A DNA stretch of 64,000 nt, from positions 1 through 64,000 of the forward strand of contig NZ_JAMXQS010000001.1 of assembly GCF_024053505.1 (NCBI RefSeq), written 5' to 3'. This DNA comes from Mesorhizobium liriopis (GTDB lineage: Bacteria; Pseudomonadota; Alphaproteobacteria; Rhizobiales; Rhizobiaceae). This document shows positions 7,052 through 15,892 of this stretch, one piece after another. Below the pieces are notes generated by a model that saw only the letters and a program-made list of their open reading frames with translations, was not told the origin of the DNA and did no database searches. Numbering within the stretch: position 1 is the first letter of the stretch; each line of letters starts with the position of its first letter. The position numbers and the translations under genes were made by a program.

Positions 7052-9682
7052 CTACTTGCGGATGAATTCCAGCGGGCTGCCGCTGATCAGTTGCGTCACG
7101 TCGATCAGGGAACGAACCGTATCGAGGCCGGGCGGACAAACGAGATAATGCGGCGTCCACACGGGATCGAACTTTTCCTTGAAAGCCTTCAGACCGTCGA
7201 ACCGATAAAGGTTCTGTCCACGCCGGTAAAGAAAGGCGCCGAAGCGGTTCCAGCACGAGGCGAGGCGGTTGTCGACGAGGCCTGAAAGTGGCGCGGCCCC
7301 GAGATTGAACCAGCGATAGCCCTCTTCGTGACCATACATCATCAGGCGCGCAAACAGTGCGTCCATGATGATCTTGGGCGCGTCCGGCGCATGGCGCATC
7401 AGGTCAACGGATAGCTCGTGCTTGTTCGCACCGCGCCAGAGATTGGCGAATGCCACGATCCGTCCGTTCTGCTTCATCACGGCGGTGTCGAAATGGCGCA
7501 TGAACTCCTCGTCGAAGAAACCGAGCGAAAACCCCTTCTCGCGGCCCTGCTTGAGGTCGAGCCAGGCATCGGAGACGGCGCGCAGTTCGGGCAGGATCGC
7601 CTCGATCGCGGCGGCAGGCACGACCTCGAAGGTCACCCCGTCCTTCTCGGTCTTGCGCGCCGCATAGCGGAAGGGCTGGCGGCGCGGGCCTTCGAGCGTG
7701 AAGTTCGTGAGATCGACGCGTGCCACCTCGCCGAGCTTGAGCGCAACCAGGCCCATGTCGAGGAAAAGCGGCAGGCTTTCGGGGCCGACTTCGTAGAACA
7801 CGGTGCGTGCCGCCTGACGGTCGGCGAGATCGCGAAACGCCCAGCCGAGATCGCGCACGACATCGGCTGGGCCGATCGGCTCGCCCATCGCGATCAGGCT
7901 GCCGCCCGACCGCGCATACATGACGAAACCGCGCTTGTCTGGCGAAAGCAGGAACTGCTTGTCGCCCAGGAAGGCGAGCGCGGCTTCCGTTTGCGGCGCG
8001 TTCGCGACGATGGCGGGTACAGCGTTGGGAATGGGCGCATTTTCGGGCTGCACGGGTCCCCAGCGATGGATCAGCGTGTTGAGCGCGAGGCCGACCGTCA
8101 AAAGCAGCGCGACGAGCGCAAAGCGCAGGAAGCGTGGTGCATCGGCCTCGAAGGCGAACTCCCACCAGAGCTGGTTCGAATAATCGACATCGCGATAGGC
8201 GACGAAACCGAGCCACACGGAAAGAAGCACGATCGAGGACAAGCCGACCAGCCAGCCGATCGACAGCGACGACACGCCTCCGCCCCAGCCACGTGTGGGA
8301 CGGCGGTAGAAGGAGGTCCGGAAGGCGATCAGCACCGCTGAGGAAAGCCCGAGGATCACTGCCTCTTCCCAGTCGAGGCCTTTCAGGAGCGAGAACAGCG
8401 CGCCAAGCCCGAAAAGTCCGAGCGCCACCCACCATGCGGTTTCGAGACGTCGCGCAAGGCCGCGGGCAACGACAAGCATCGCCACCGCGACCACGCTGGC
8501 CGCCAGATGCGACAGTTCGACGAAGGGAAGGGGCACGAAGTCGGACAGTGTGTCGAGACGCGCTTCGTGGCCGGGCGTGACGCCCGAGATCATCAGCACG
8601 GCGCCACCAAGGAAAGTGAGACCGGCCGAGAGCGGCGGCACCAGGGGTTCGATCACGCGGGCGATGGATTTGACGCGCTTGGACACGTGGGAGCGGTGGC
8701 CGGCGACCTCGAAGGCCAGAACGCCGAGCGTGGCGATGACGAAGGGCAGGATCGTGTAGATCAGGCGGTAAACGAGAAGGGCCGCGAGCGCCTCTGGATT
8801 GTTTCCGAGCCCGAGGCTGCCCACCAGCGTCGCCTCGAAGGCGCCCAGGCCCCCCGGTGCGTGGCTCGCAATGCCCACGATGATGGCGACGGTATAGACC
8901 AGCATGAAGAGGGCTGGGCCGATCTGCACGGAATCGGGCAGGAGCACGTAAAGCACGCTCGCCGCCGCTGCCATGTCCACGACACCTGCCAGAAGCTGAA
9001 GGGCTGCACCCCGCGACGAAGGCAGGCGCAGCGAAAACTTGCCCCAGCCCGCTACGCGCTCGCCGCCGCGCAGCCAGACCAGGAAGAGTGCGACGGTTGC
9101 AAGGATCGCGATGCCGATCGCGACATCCACCGAAGGCGGCAGGCGGTCGAAGAGCGGCGCATCGGCCGGGTCGATGACGAGCCCGGCACCGATCAGAACC
9201 GCGAAGGCGAACCAGATCGCGAGCCAGGAGGTCCCGATGATGCGACCGACATCGGGCAGATCGATGCCTTCATTGGCATAAACGCGATAGCGCAGCGCAC
9301 CGCCGGTCAGGATCGCAAAGCCGAGCGCATTGGAGATGGCGTAGCCGGCGGCACCCACCGAGGCCGAGAGCACCTTGGAAACGCGCTTGGGCGCAACCGT
9401 TTCGACTGCCACGAGATCGTAAACGGCGACGGCCGCGAAGCTCAGCAGAGTGAAGCAGAAAGCGAGCAGAAGGTCTGAGGCCGGCAGGCGTATGATCGCC
9501 TCGCGCACCTGATCGTATGTCACATCTTTCAGGAAACGGTCGAGCACACCGATGGCGATAGCAGCGATCACGAGGCCTGCCAGCGGCAGCGCAATGTGAC
9601 CGACGCGAGCCCAAAGCCGTCCGATCATGCCGGACTCGACTTCAGCCATCTCGGATGGGGCGTTCTCGGCTGATGCGCTCAT
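7052..9682 (-). CDS. lpiA: Bifunctional lysylphosphatidylglycerol synthetase/flippase (LpiA/MprF)
   Basis: An 876-residue protein: the N-terminal two-thirds has roughly 14 transmembrane helices (flippase, with the SHAPGGLGAFEA motif typical of MprF), and the C-terminal third is the cytosolic GNAT-like DUF2156 domain (GDKQFLLSPDKRGFVMY, RWFNLGAAPLSGL). It transfers lysine from Lys-tRNA to phosphatidylglycerol and moves the product outward, giving resistance to cationic peptides and acid. Length fits the family (about 840-870). It is first gene of the lpiA-acvB operon and is divergent from the acyl-CoA synthetase, with the promoters presumably in 9683-9837. Confidence 0.95.
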   Translation of the reverse strand: MSASAENAPSEMAEVESGMIGRLWARVGHIALPLAGLVIAAIAIGVLDRFLKDVTYDQVREAIIRLPASDLLLAFCFTLLSFAAVAVYDLVAVETVAPKRVSKVLSASVGAAGYAISNALGFAILTGGALRYRVYANEGIDLPDVGRIIGTSWLAIWFAFAVLIGAGLVIDPADAPLFDRLPPSVDVAIGIAILATVALFLVWLRGGERVAGWGKFSLRLPSSRGAALQLLAGVVDMAAAASVLYVLLPDSVQIGPALFMLVYTVAIIVGIASHAPGGLGAFEATLVGSLGLGNNPEALAALLVYRLIYTILPFVIATLGVLAFEVAGHRSHVSKRVKSIARVIEPLVPPLSAGLTFLGGAVLMISGVTPGHEARLDTLSDFVPLPFVELSHLAASVVAVAMLVVARGLARRLETAWWVALGLFGLGALFSLLKGLDWEEAVILGLSSAVLIAFRTSFYRRPTRGWGGGVSSLSIGWLVGLSSIVLLSVWLGFVAYRDVDYSNQLWWEFAFEADAPRFLRFALVALLLTVGLALNTLIHRWGPVQPENAPIPNAVPAIVANAPQTEAALAFLGDKQFLLSPDKRGFVMYARSGGSLIAMGEPIGPADVVRDLGWAFRDLADRQAARTVFYEVGPESLPLFLDMGLVALKLGEVARVDLTNFTLEGPRRQPFRYAARKTEKDGVTFEVVPAAAIEAILPELRAVSDAWLDLKQGREKGFSLGFFDEEFMRHFDTAVMKQNGRIVAFANLWRGANKHELSVDLMRHAPDAPKIIMDALFARLMMYGHEEGYRWFNLGAAPLSGLVDNRLASCWNRFGAFLYRRGQNLYRFDGLKAFKEKFDPVWTPHYLVCPPGLDTVRSLIDVTQLISGSPLEFIRK

Positions 9683-9837
9683 GCGGCATTCCTTCGGTCC
9701 GGCGCAGTCTTCACGCTGCGTCGGCGGCGCGCTCCACGCCTGATCCGTGGCGAATTCGTGGCGTCACAAGGCGGTGCCGGACAGTTTTCGTCCGCTCAAC
9801 AGCTTGCTACATCTTGCGCCAGAGATGGAGGAGTTCT

Positions 9838-11481
9838 GTGACAGTCAATCCTTATGCGCGCGACCTCGACAAGAACCCCGCCAATCACCAGCCGCTGACG
9901 CCCATCTCGATCCTCGAACGCACGGCCCTGGCCTATCCCGACCGCGTGGCGGTGATCCATGGCGAAGCGCGACTGTCCTATCGCGAATTCTGGTCGCGCT
10001 CACGCCGGCTGGCATCAGCGCTGACCGAGCGCGGCATCGGCAAGGGCGACACGGTTTCAGTGATGTTGTCCAACACGCCCGCCATGCTCGAAGCGCATTT
10101 CGGCGTGCCGATGACAAAAGCGGTGCTCCATTCGCTGAACACACGGCTGGACGCGGCGGTGATCGCCTTCCAGCTCGACCACGCGGAAACCAAGATCGTG
10201 ATCGTGGATCGTGAATTCGCGGATGTGATGCGCGAAGCGCTCGGCCGCGCCTCGGTCAAGCCGCTGGTGATCGACTATGACGATCCGCACTATCCGGCGG
10301 ATGCCCCATATCCGAAGGGCGGGCGCATCGGTTCGCTGGATTACGAGGATTTCCTTGCCGCCGGCGATCCCGATTTCACGTGGCCGATGCCCGACGACGA
10401 GTGGGATGCGATCTCGCTGAACTACACGTCCGGCACGACCGGCAACCCCAAGGGTGTCGTCTACCATCACCGGGGCGCGGCGCTGATGGTCTATGCCAAC
10501 ACGATCCATGCCGGCATGGGCAAGCATCCGGTCTATCTCTGGACCTTGCCGATGTTCCACTGCAACGGCTGGTGCTTTCCATGGACCGTGCCCGCACAGG
10601 CCGGCACGCAAGTATGTCTGCGCTGGGTGCGGCCCAGGGCGATGTATGACGCGATCGCCGAGCATGGCGTCACGCATCTTTGCGGCGCGCCGATCGTGAT
10701 GGCGACGCTGATCAATGCCTCGGACGCCGACAAGCGGGACTTTCCGCAGACGGTGACGTTCAACACGGCCGCCGCCCCGCCGCCCGAAGCCGTGCTCGCC
10801 GGCATGGCCGAAGCGGGATTTCAGGTGAACCATCTTTACGGATTGACCGAAACCTACGGTCCCGCCACCGTCAACGAGTGGCACGGCGAATGGGACGCCC
10901 TCGAGCCCAGGACGCGGACGGCGAAGAAGGCGCGACAGGGCGTGCCCTATCTGGCGCTCGAAGGTCTGACCGTCATGGACCCTGACACCATGGAGCCCGT
11001 GCCGACCGATGGGACCACCATCGGCGAGGTGATGTTCCGCGGCAATATCGTGATGAAGGGTTATCTCAAGAACCCATCCGCCACCGCAGAAGCGTTTCGG
11101 GGTGGCTGGTTCCATTCGGGTGATCTCGGCGTGATGCATCCGGACGGCTACATCCAGCTCAAGGATCGCTCCAAGGACATCATCATCTCAGGCGGTGAGA
11201 ACATCTCCTCGATCGAGGTGGAGGATGCGCTTTACAAGCATCCGGCGGTCGGCGCCTGTGGCGTGGTCGCACGTCATGACGACAAATGGGGCGAGGTCCC
11301 GATCGCCTTTGTGGAGCTGAAGCCCGGCCGCGAAGCGGGCGAGGCCGAATTGCTCGACCACTGCCGCACGCTTCTGGCGCGCTTCAAGGTGCCCAAGACC
11401 GTGCTGTTTCATGAAATCCCGAAAACCTCCACCGGCAAGATCCAGAAGTTCAAGCTGCGGGAAATGGCGAAACAAGGCTGA
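9838..11481 (+). CDS. AMP-dependent acyl-CoA synthetase/ligase
   Basis: A 547-residue adenylate-forming enzyme. Visible motifs are the P-loop-like A3 core YTSGTTGNPKGVVYHH, the A5 segment YGLTETYGPA, the A7 motif HSGDLGVMHPDGYIQLKDRSKD, A8 hinge GGENISS and the A10 lysine in TSTGKIQKFKLR, so the catalytic set is intact. It activates a carboxylic acid to acyl-AMP and then acyl-CoA; the medium/long-chain fatty-acid branch is likely. Start chosen at GTG 9838 because GGAGGAG lies about 5 bases upstream and the protein then begins in the family's usual place (MTVNPYARDLD); a longer in-frame extension exists. Confidence 0.92.
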   Translation: MTVNPYARDLDKNPANHQPLTPISILERTALAYPDRVAVIHGEARLSYREFWSRSRRLASALTERGIGKGDTVSVMLSNTPAMLEAHFGVPMTKAVLHSLNTRLDAAVIAFQLDHAETKIVIVDREFADVMREALGRASVKPLVIDYDDPHYPADAPYPKGGRIGSLDYEDFLAAGDPDFTWPMPDDEWDAISLNYTSGTTGNPKGVVYHHRGAALMVYANTIHAGMGKHPVYLWTLPMFHCNGWCFPWTVPAQAGTQVCLRWVRPRAMYDAIAEHGVTHLCGAPIVMATLINASDADKRDFPQTVTFNTAAAPPPEAVLAGMAEAGFQVNHLYGLTETYGPATVNEWHGEWDALEPRTRTAKKARQGVPYLALEGLTVMDPDTMEPVPTDGTTIGEVMFRGNIVMKGYLKNPSATAEAFRGGWFHSGDLGVMHPDGYIQLKDRSKDIIISGGENISSIEVEDALYKHPAVGACGVVARHDDKWGEVPIAFVELKPGREAGEAELLDHCRTLLARFKVPKTVLFHEIPKTSTGKIQKFKLREMAKQG

Positions 11482-11556
11482 TGCGCGGACGGCATCAGCC
11501 GGATACGTGGCGTCTTTATGAAGAGGTGGTCTCAACGCCCGAACGGAGGATGGCTT

Positions 11557-11982
11557 ATGCTTGGCGTCGCACGTCACTTTTTCACGCTGGCCATCTTCTA
11601 TGCCCTTTGCGGCATGGCGCTCGGCCTGTCCATGGCGATCTCGCAGGATCACTCGCAGATGCCGACCCACGCCCATATCGTGGCGGCCGGCTGGCTGATG
11701 TCGTCGGTTTTTGCCTTCTTCTACCAGCTCGTACCGGCCGCACGCGCTTCGCGGTTGGCGCCGATCCATTTCTGGCTGAGCGCCGTCAGCGGCATTGTCT
11801 TGATGGGCGGGCTGTTTCTTCTGATGCGCGGCGACACTTGGATCGAACCGGCGGTCGGCATCGCATCGATCGGCTTCTATGCCGGTATGCTGCTTTTCGC
11901 GGTAATTGCGCTGCCCGCCGTCTGGCGCGGCGAGAAGGCTGATGCGCAACCTTCTCAATTTTCGCTAAATGCCGGACGTTAA
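11557..11982 (+). CDS. Small four-helix membrane protein with HAH...GW motif
   Basis: A 141-residue protein with four hydrophobic helices. It contains PTHAHIVAAGWLMSSVFAFFYQLVP, the histidine-containing helix pattern also seen in heme-copper oxidase-like and NnrS-like membrane proteins of proteobacteria, where the histidines may bind heme or a metal. Start chosen at ATG 11557 because GGAGG sits 8 bases upstream. It follows the acyl-CoA synthetase by 75 bases on the same strand. I know of no assigned function; heme or metal binding is a guess. Confidence 0.7.
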   Translation: MLGVARHFFTLAIFYALCGMALGLSMAISQDHSQMPTHAHIVAAGWLMSSVFAFFYQLVPAARASRLAPIHFWLSAVSGIVLMGGLFLLMRGDTWIEPAVGIASIGFYAGMLLFAVIALPAVWRGEKADAQPSQFSLNAGR

Positions 11983-12017
11983 CGAAAAATTAGCCTTTAT
12001 CGGTGTTAACTGTGGGC

Positions 12018-12117
12018 ATCCAGTCTTCTGGATTCATTCCGAGTGGTTGGAGCCACTTTGTTTGACGCCTCCCTGTTGAAACTCCTGAGAGCCGCCTTCA
12101 TCCGCGGCTCTTTTTTT
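12018..12117 (+). ncRNA. Three-hairpin small RNA with CCUCCC loop, candidate of the alpha-r8/MmgR (suhB) sRNA family
   Basis: The 303-base gap 11983-12285 holds an ordered RNA-like structure: hairpin ATCCAG-tctt-CTGGAT (12018-12033), hairpin GTGG-ttggag-CCAC (12043-12056), an unpaired stretch containing TTTGACGCCTCCCTGTTG (12061-12078) and a perfect 8-bp terminator stem with seven T (12088-12117). Alphaproteobacterial trans-acting sRNAs expose CU-rich anti-Shine-Dalgarno loops exactly like this. I associate the loop with the alpha-r8/MmgR (Rfam suhB) family from memory; family membership is tentative, whereas an independent terminated transcript is well supported. The 5' end is not known and may lie nearer 12035. 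Confidence 0.7.
12088..12117 (+). terminator. Rho-independent terminator of the small RNA
   Basis: Perfect stem AGAGCCGC / GCGGCTCT (12088-12095 with 12104-12111), an 8-base loop and a run of seven T. No protein gene ends immediately upstream, so it most likely terminates the sRNA and perhaps readthrough from the gene ending at 11982. Confidence 0.9.
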
Positions 12118-12285
12118 CGTACCCGATCTCCGTCGTTAACCTTCTATTAAGGACGGTGTTGCCTCCATCGTGAAGGCGGCGCATCATTCATCGGTGTGCA
12201 TGGTGCTTCGGCGTCATGAAGGGGTTAGACCCGTTCCGGTGATTTGGGTGGTCGTCGGGCGGGCAGGGGACAGCGAGATTTGAGC

Positions 12286-12816
12286 ATGAGCGAAGCGCCG
12301 CAAGAAGCGTTGAATATGATACGCTTGGCCGAAAGGCGTATCTTCTCGCCCTCCTTCAAGCCGCTCTACGACGATGGCATGCGCCTGGTCGAAGAAGCCG
12401 CCGAATATCTCGACGGGCCGGGCCGTGCCGATGCAAAGCGACTGAACCGCTTGGCCGCGACGCTTTACGCCGCCGAATCCATGCGTCTCACCACGCGGCT
12501 GATGCAGATCGCCTCATGGCTTCTGCTCCAGCGCGCCGCCAATTCCGGCGAGATGACACGCGATCAGGTGGCCGCCGAAAAGGCCAAGGTTCGGCTCGAC
12601 ACGGCATCCGTCCGCGAAGATGCCATCGGCTGGCCTGAATTGCCGGAAGCGTTCCGCGCACTGGTGGAGCGTTCGCTCAGCCTGCAGTCGCTCGTGCGGC
12701 GCATGGACGACGAGATCTATGGCGAGGGCGAGCAGACCGCCCAGAACACCGGCCGGCGCACCAATCCGGTTTCGGACCAGATCACGCTGTTGAAAACAGC
12801 TTTCGCGGGCGGCTGA
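12286..12816 (+). CDS. DUF1465 family protein
   Basis: A 176-residue, mostly alpha-helical soluble protein with the DUF1465 pattern ([57 protein letters not shown]). DUF1465 is restricted largely to Alphaproteobacteria and has no firmly established role that I know of. ATG 12286 was chosen as the first start giving the conserved MSEAP-like N-terminus; an upstream in-frame GTG adds 14 unconserved residues. It ends 25 bases before ruvC, so it may be co-transcribed with the ruv genes. Confidence 0.85.
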   Translation: MSEAPQEALNMIRLAERRIFSPSFKPLYDDGMRLVEEAAEYLDGPGRADAKRLNRLAATLYAAESMRLTTRLMQIASWLLLQRAANSGEMTRDQVAAEKAKVRLDTASVREDAIGWPELPEAFRALVERSLSLQSLVRRMDDEIYGEGEQTAQNTGRRTNPVSDQITLLKTAFAGG

Positions 12817-12841
12817 GGCCTCATCCTGCTATTCCACCGGA

Positions 12842-13354
12842 ATGGCAGAAACGATTCGCATCATCGGCATCGACCCGGGCCTCCGTCGCACCGGCTGGGG
12901 TCTGCTCGAAGCGCAGGGCAACAACCTCCGCTTTCTCGCATCCGGCACCGTCACATCCGACGGCGATGCGAGCTTGGCCGAACGCCTGTTGCAGCTTCAT
13001 CAGGGTTTGACCGCCGTGATCGAGGAATGGTCGCCTGAAGAGGCGGCTGTCGAGCAGACCTTCGTCAACCGCGATGCGACGGCGACGCTGAAGTTGGGTC
13101 AGGCGCGCGGCATCGCTTTGCTGGTGCCCGCCCAAGCCGGGCTTTCGGTTGCCGAATACTCGCCAAATGCGGTGAAGAAGACGGTGATCGGCGTCGGCCA
13201 CGGCGACAAGAAACAGATCCACATGATGGTCAAGGTCCTGATGCCCAAGGCCCGTTTCGAGGGCGACGACGCGGCCGATGCCCTTGCCATCGCCATCTGC
13301 CACGCCCACCAGCGCACCAGCGTCGTCGGACGTCTCGCGGCACTCGGTGCTTGA
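12842..13354 (+). CDS. ruvC: Holliday junction resolvase RuvC
   Basis: A 170-residue RNase-H-fold nuclease with all four acidic catalytic positions: D11 in [15 protein letters not shown]71 in AAVEQTFVN, and D143/D146 in [14 protein letters not shown]. It cuts Holliday junctions symmetrically after RuvAB branch migration. Length and motifs are normal. The usual direct neighbour ruvA is displaced by a toxin-antitoxin pair (13399-14062), while ruvA and ruvB follow on the same strand. Confidence 0.97.
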   Translation: MAETIRIIGIDPGLRRTGWGLLEAQGNNLRFLASGTVTSDGDASLAERLLQLHQGLTAVIEEWSPEEAAVEQTFVNRDATATLKLGQARGIALLVPAQAGLSVAEYSPNAVKKTVIGVGHGDKKQIHMMVKVLMPKARFEGDDAADALAIAICHAHQRTSVVGRLAALGA

Positions 13355-13398
13355 AGCACCGGAACGCCGCTGCCAAGTAATACGCCGGAGGTATTACC

Positions 13399-13668
13399 AT
13401 GCGTGTGACGAGCAAAGGTCAGGTGACGATCCCCAAGGAGATCAGGGACCGGATGAAAATCGGACCGGGATCAGAAGTCGATTTCGTTGTCAGTGGAAAT
13501 GTTGTCGAGCTCGTCGCTCTCAGCGAGAGCGAGGGGCAACGCCGTCGTGCGCGCAGCATTCGCGCGTGGGGCAAAAAGATGGCCGGTACACTCCATCTCG
13601 GCGGCATGACGACCGAAGAATATATCGAAGTGCTGCGGGGACCGCGTGCAGACCTCGATCCTCGTTGA
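13399..13668 (+). CDS. AbrB/MazE-type antitoxin (VapB-like)
   Basis: An 89-residue protein opening with the swapped-hairpin AbrB DNA-binding motif RVTSKGQVTIPKEIRDRMKIGPGSEVDFVV, followed by a polar toxin-binding tail (RARSIRAWGKKMAGTLH, MTTEEYIEVLRG). A GGAGG ribosome site precedes ATG 13399. It overlaps the PIN-domain gene by 23 bases, the typical antitoxin-first arrangement. By analogy with VapBC it should neutralise the nuclease and repress its own promoter. Located between ruvC and ruvA. Confidence 0.9.
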   Translation: MRVTSKGQVTIPKEIRDRMKIGPGSEVDFVVSGNVVELVALSESEGQRRRARSIRAWGKKMAGTLHLGGMTTEEYIEVLRGPRADLDPR

Positions 13669-14062
13669 CACCAATATATTCATCGACCTGTTCCAGGGTG
13701 GACCGGCCAGCTACTGGTCGCTCGACGCGCTGGAGCGTGTCGGCAGTGACGCGCCGCTTTTGATGAATCCGATCGTCTGGGCCGAGATCGGTGCGCACTT
13801 CGCAAGCGAAGCCGAACTCGAAACCGCGTTCGACGATCTGCCTATCGAGAAAGTTCAGCTTCCGTTTGCTGCGGCTTTTCTGGCGGGACAAGCACATCTC
13901 TTTTATCGCCGCGCGGGCGGTACGCGTGAACGGACACTGCCGGACTTCCTGATCGGCGCTCACGCGCTCCATGGTGGTTATCGCCTCCTCACCCGCGACG
14001 CTGCGCGTTACCGAACCTATTTTCCGACACTCACCATTATCGCACCGGAAACTCACGCATGA
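13646..14062 (+). CDS. PIN-domain ribonuclease toxin (VapC-like)
   Basis: A 138-residue PIN-domain protein with D8 in [11 protein letters not shown]47 in [10 protein letters not shown]100 in [10 protein letters not shown] and D118 in LLTRDAARY, the four acidic residues that hold the metal in VapC-type RNases. It starts at GTG 13646 inside the antitoxin gene, and its stop overlaps the ruvA start (ATGA at 14059-14062), which couples its translation to an essential-type repair operon. VapC toxins usually cleave tRNA or rRNA; the target here is unknown. Confidence 0.88.
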   Translation: MQTSILVDTNIFIDLFQGGPASYWSLDALERVGSDAPLLMNPIVWAEIGAHFASEAELETAFDDLPIEKVQLPFAAAFLAGQAHLFYRRAGGTRERTLPDFLIGAHALHGGYRLLTRDAARYRTYFPTLTIIAPETHA

Positions 14063-14679
14063 TCGGCAAGCTGACCGGGCTTCTTGACGAGATCGGCGAG
14101 GACCATTGTGTGGTCGACGTGAACGGCGTCGGTTATGTCGCGTTCTGCCCGGCACGCACGCTCGCCAACCTGCCGGGCGTGGGCGTCAAGGTGACGCTTT
14201 TCATCGAGACCTATGTGCGCGAGGACATGATCCGGCTTTACGGCTTCGTCACAAGCCTCGAACGGGAGTGGTTCCGGCTTCTGATGGGCAATGTGCAGGG
14301 CGTGGGCGCCAAGGTCGCGCTTGCCGTGCTGTCGACGCTCTCAGCTTCCGAACTCGCCAATGCGGTCGCGCTGCGCGACATCGCCATGGTCAGCCGCGCG
14401 CCGGGCGTGGGACGTAAAGTCGCCGAGCGCATCGTCAACGAATTGCAGTCCAAGGTGCCAGCCTATTCCGCGGAAGCGGCGGCCGAAATGGGCCTCAAGC
14501 AGGATATCGGCAGCGGCACGGCGCCAGCCCCTGTCGCGGATGCCGTTTCAGCCTTGGTCAATCTCGGATACGGACGCGACATCGCGGCCAATGCAGTAGC
14601 TGCGGCGCTGAAGAATGCGGGCGAGGGGCCGGATGCTGGAAAGCTTATCCGGCTCGGGCTCAAGGAACTGGCGCGATAG
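14059..14679 (+). CDS. ruvA: Holliday junction branch-migration protein RuvA
   Basis: A 206-residue protein with the OB-fold N-terminus ([26 protein letters not shown]), tandem helix-hairpin-helix motifs in the middle ([30 protein letters not shown]) and a C-terminal RuvB-contacting domain ([18 protein letters not shown]). RuvA tetramers bind the four-way junction and load RuvB. Its ATG overlaps the PIN toxin stop by 4 nt. The ruvB gene follows after 172 bases without any other gene. Confidence 0.97.
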   Translation: MIGKLTGLLDEIGEDHCVVDVNGVGYVAFCPARTLANLPGVGVKVTLFIETYVREDMIRLYGFVTSLEREWFRLLMGNVQGVGAKVALAVLSTLSASELANAVALRDIAMVSRAPGVGRKVAERIVNELQSKVPAYSAEAAAEMGLKQDIGSGTAPAPVADAVSALVNLGYGRDIAANAVAAALKNAGEGPDAGKLIRLGLKELAR

Positions 14680-14851
14680 GAATGATTGCCTTGCGACTTG
14701 GTCGCCACTAGATGAGAATGGCGGAGGCTTTTGCTTTCCGCCTCAGCGTCGCGCCTCGATAGTCGTCTCTGCAGTTGGGTGATCCTCCAGCTTGTGCGAT
14801 GACACTCGTCTCTGACATTCACCCTGCCCGACCATCCATGGAACAGTCCGT

Positions 14852-15892
14852 ATGAGCCTGCCCCCCAGACTGATCTCCGCCGACAAGCGCGGCGAGGATG
14901 CGGATGCGGCGTTGCGGCCGCAGACCTTGGACGATTTCGTCGGGCAAGAAGCCGCGCGGGCCAATCTCAAGGTCTTCATCCAGGCCGCCAAGGGGCGCGG
15001 CGAGGCGCTCGACCATGTGCTCTTCGTCGGGCCGCCCGGCTTGGGCAAGACGACGCTCGCGCAGATCATGGCGCGCGAGATGGGCGTCAATTTCCGCTCG
15101 ACCTCGGGACCGGTGATCGCCAAGGCCGGCGATCTCGCAGCTCTCCTCACCAATCTCGAAGAGCGCGACGTGCTTTTCATCGATGAAATCCACCGCCTCA
15201 ATCCGGCTGTCGAGGAAATCCTTTATCCGGCGATGGAGGATTTCCAGCTCGACCTCATCATCGGCGAAGGACCCGCGGCACGCTCGGTCAAGATCGACCT
15301 TGCCAAGTTCACGCTGGTGGCGGCAACCACGCGGCTTGGGCTTTTGACCAACCCCTTGCGTGACCGCTTCGGTATTCCGGTGCGGCTCAATTTCTATACG
15401 GTGCCCGAGCTCGAACTGATCGTGCGGCGCGGTGCGCGCATCCTCGGCATGCCGCTCGCCGATGACGGCGCACTCGAGATCGCGCGCCGGGCACGCGGCA
15501 CGCCCCGCATTGCCGGCCGTCTGCTACGCCGCGTGCGCGATTTCGCGGCGGTGGCCGAAGTCGAAAGCGTGGACCGCAAGATCGCCGATGCTGCACTCTC
15601 GCGGCTCGATGTGGACCGGCTTGGGCTCGACGGGCTCGACCGGCGCTATCTCACGATGATCGCGGGCAATTTCGGCGGTGGTCCGGTGGGCGTGGAGACG
15701 ATCGCGGCAGGGCTGTCGGAGCCGCGCGATGCGATCGAGGATATCATCGAGCCCTATCTGATCCAGCAGGGCTTCATCCAGCGCACGCCGCGCGGGCGGG
15801 TGCTGACGGCGAATGCCTGGCGGCATCTTGGGCTTGAAGCGCCGGCGGAACTGGCGCAGGCGCAGATCAATCTTTTCCAGCAGGACGATTGA
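14852..15892 (+). CDS. ruvB: Holliday junction branch-migration ATPase RuvB
   Basis: A 346-residue AAA+ motor: Walker [10 protein letters not shown] at 60-68, Walker [10 protein letters not shown] around 108-115, sensor and arginine-finger region [11 protein letters not shown], and a winged-helix end ([17 protein letters not shown]). It forms hexamers that pull DNA through the RuvA-bound junction. The last 26 bases overlap the 3' end of the convergent GH5 gene. The 14680-14851 gap upstream holds no feature I can support. Confidence 0.97.
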   Translation: MSLPPRLISADKRGEDADAALRPQTLDDFVGQEAARANLKVFIQAAKGRGEALDHVLFVGPPGLGKTTLAQIMAREMGVNFRSTSGPVIAKAGDLAALLTNLEERDVLFIDEIHRLNPAVEEILYPAMEDFQLDLIIGEGPAARSVKIDLAKFTLVAATTRLGLLTNPLRDRFGIPVRLNFYTVPELELIVRRGARILGMPLADDGALEIARRARGTPRIAGRLLRRVRDFAAVAEVESVDRKIADAALSRLDVDRLGLDGLDRRYLTMIAGNFGGGPVGVETIAAGLSEPRDAIEDIIEPYLIQQGFIQRTPRGRVLTANAWRHLGLEAPAELAQAQINLFQQDD

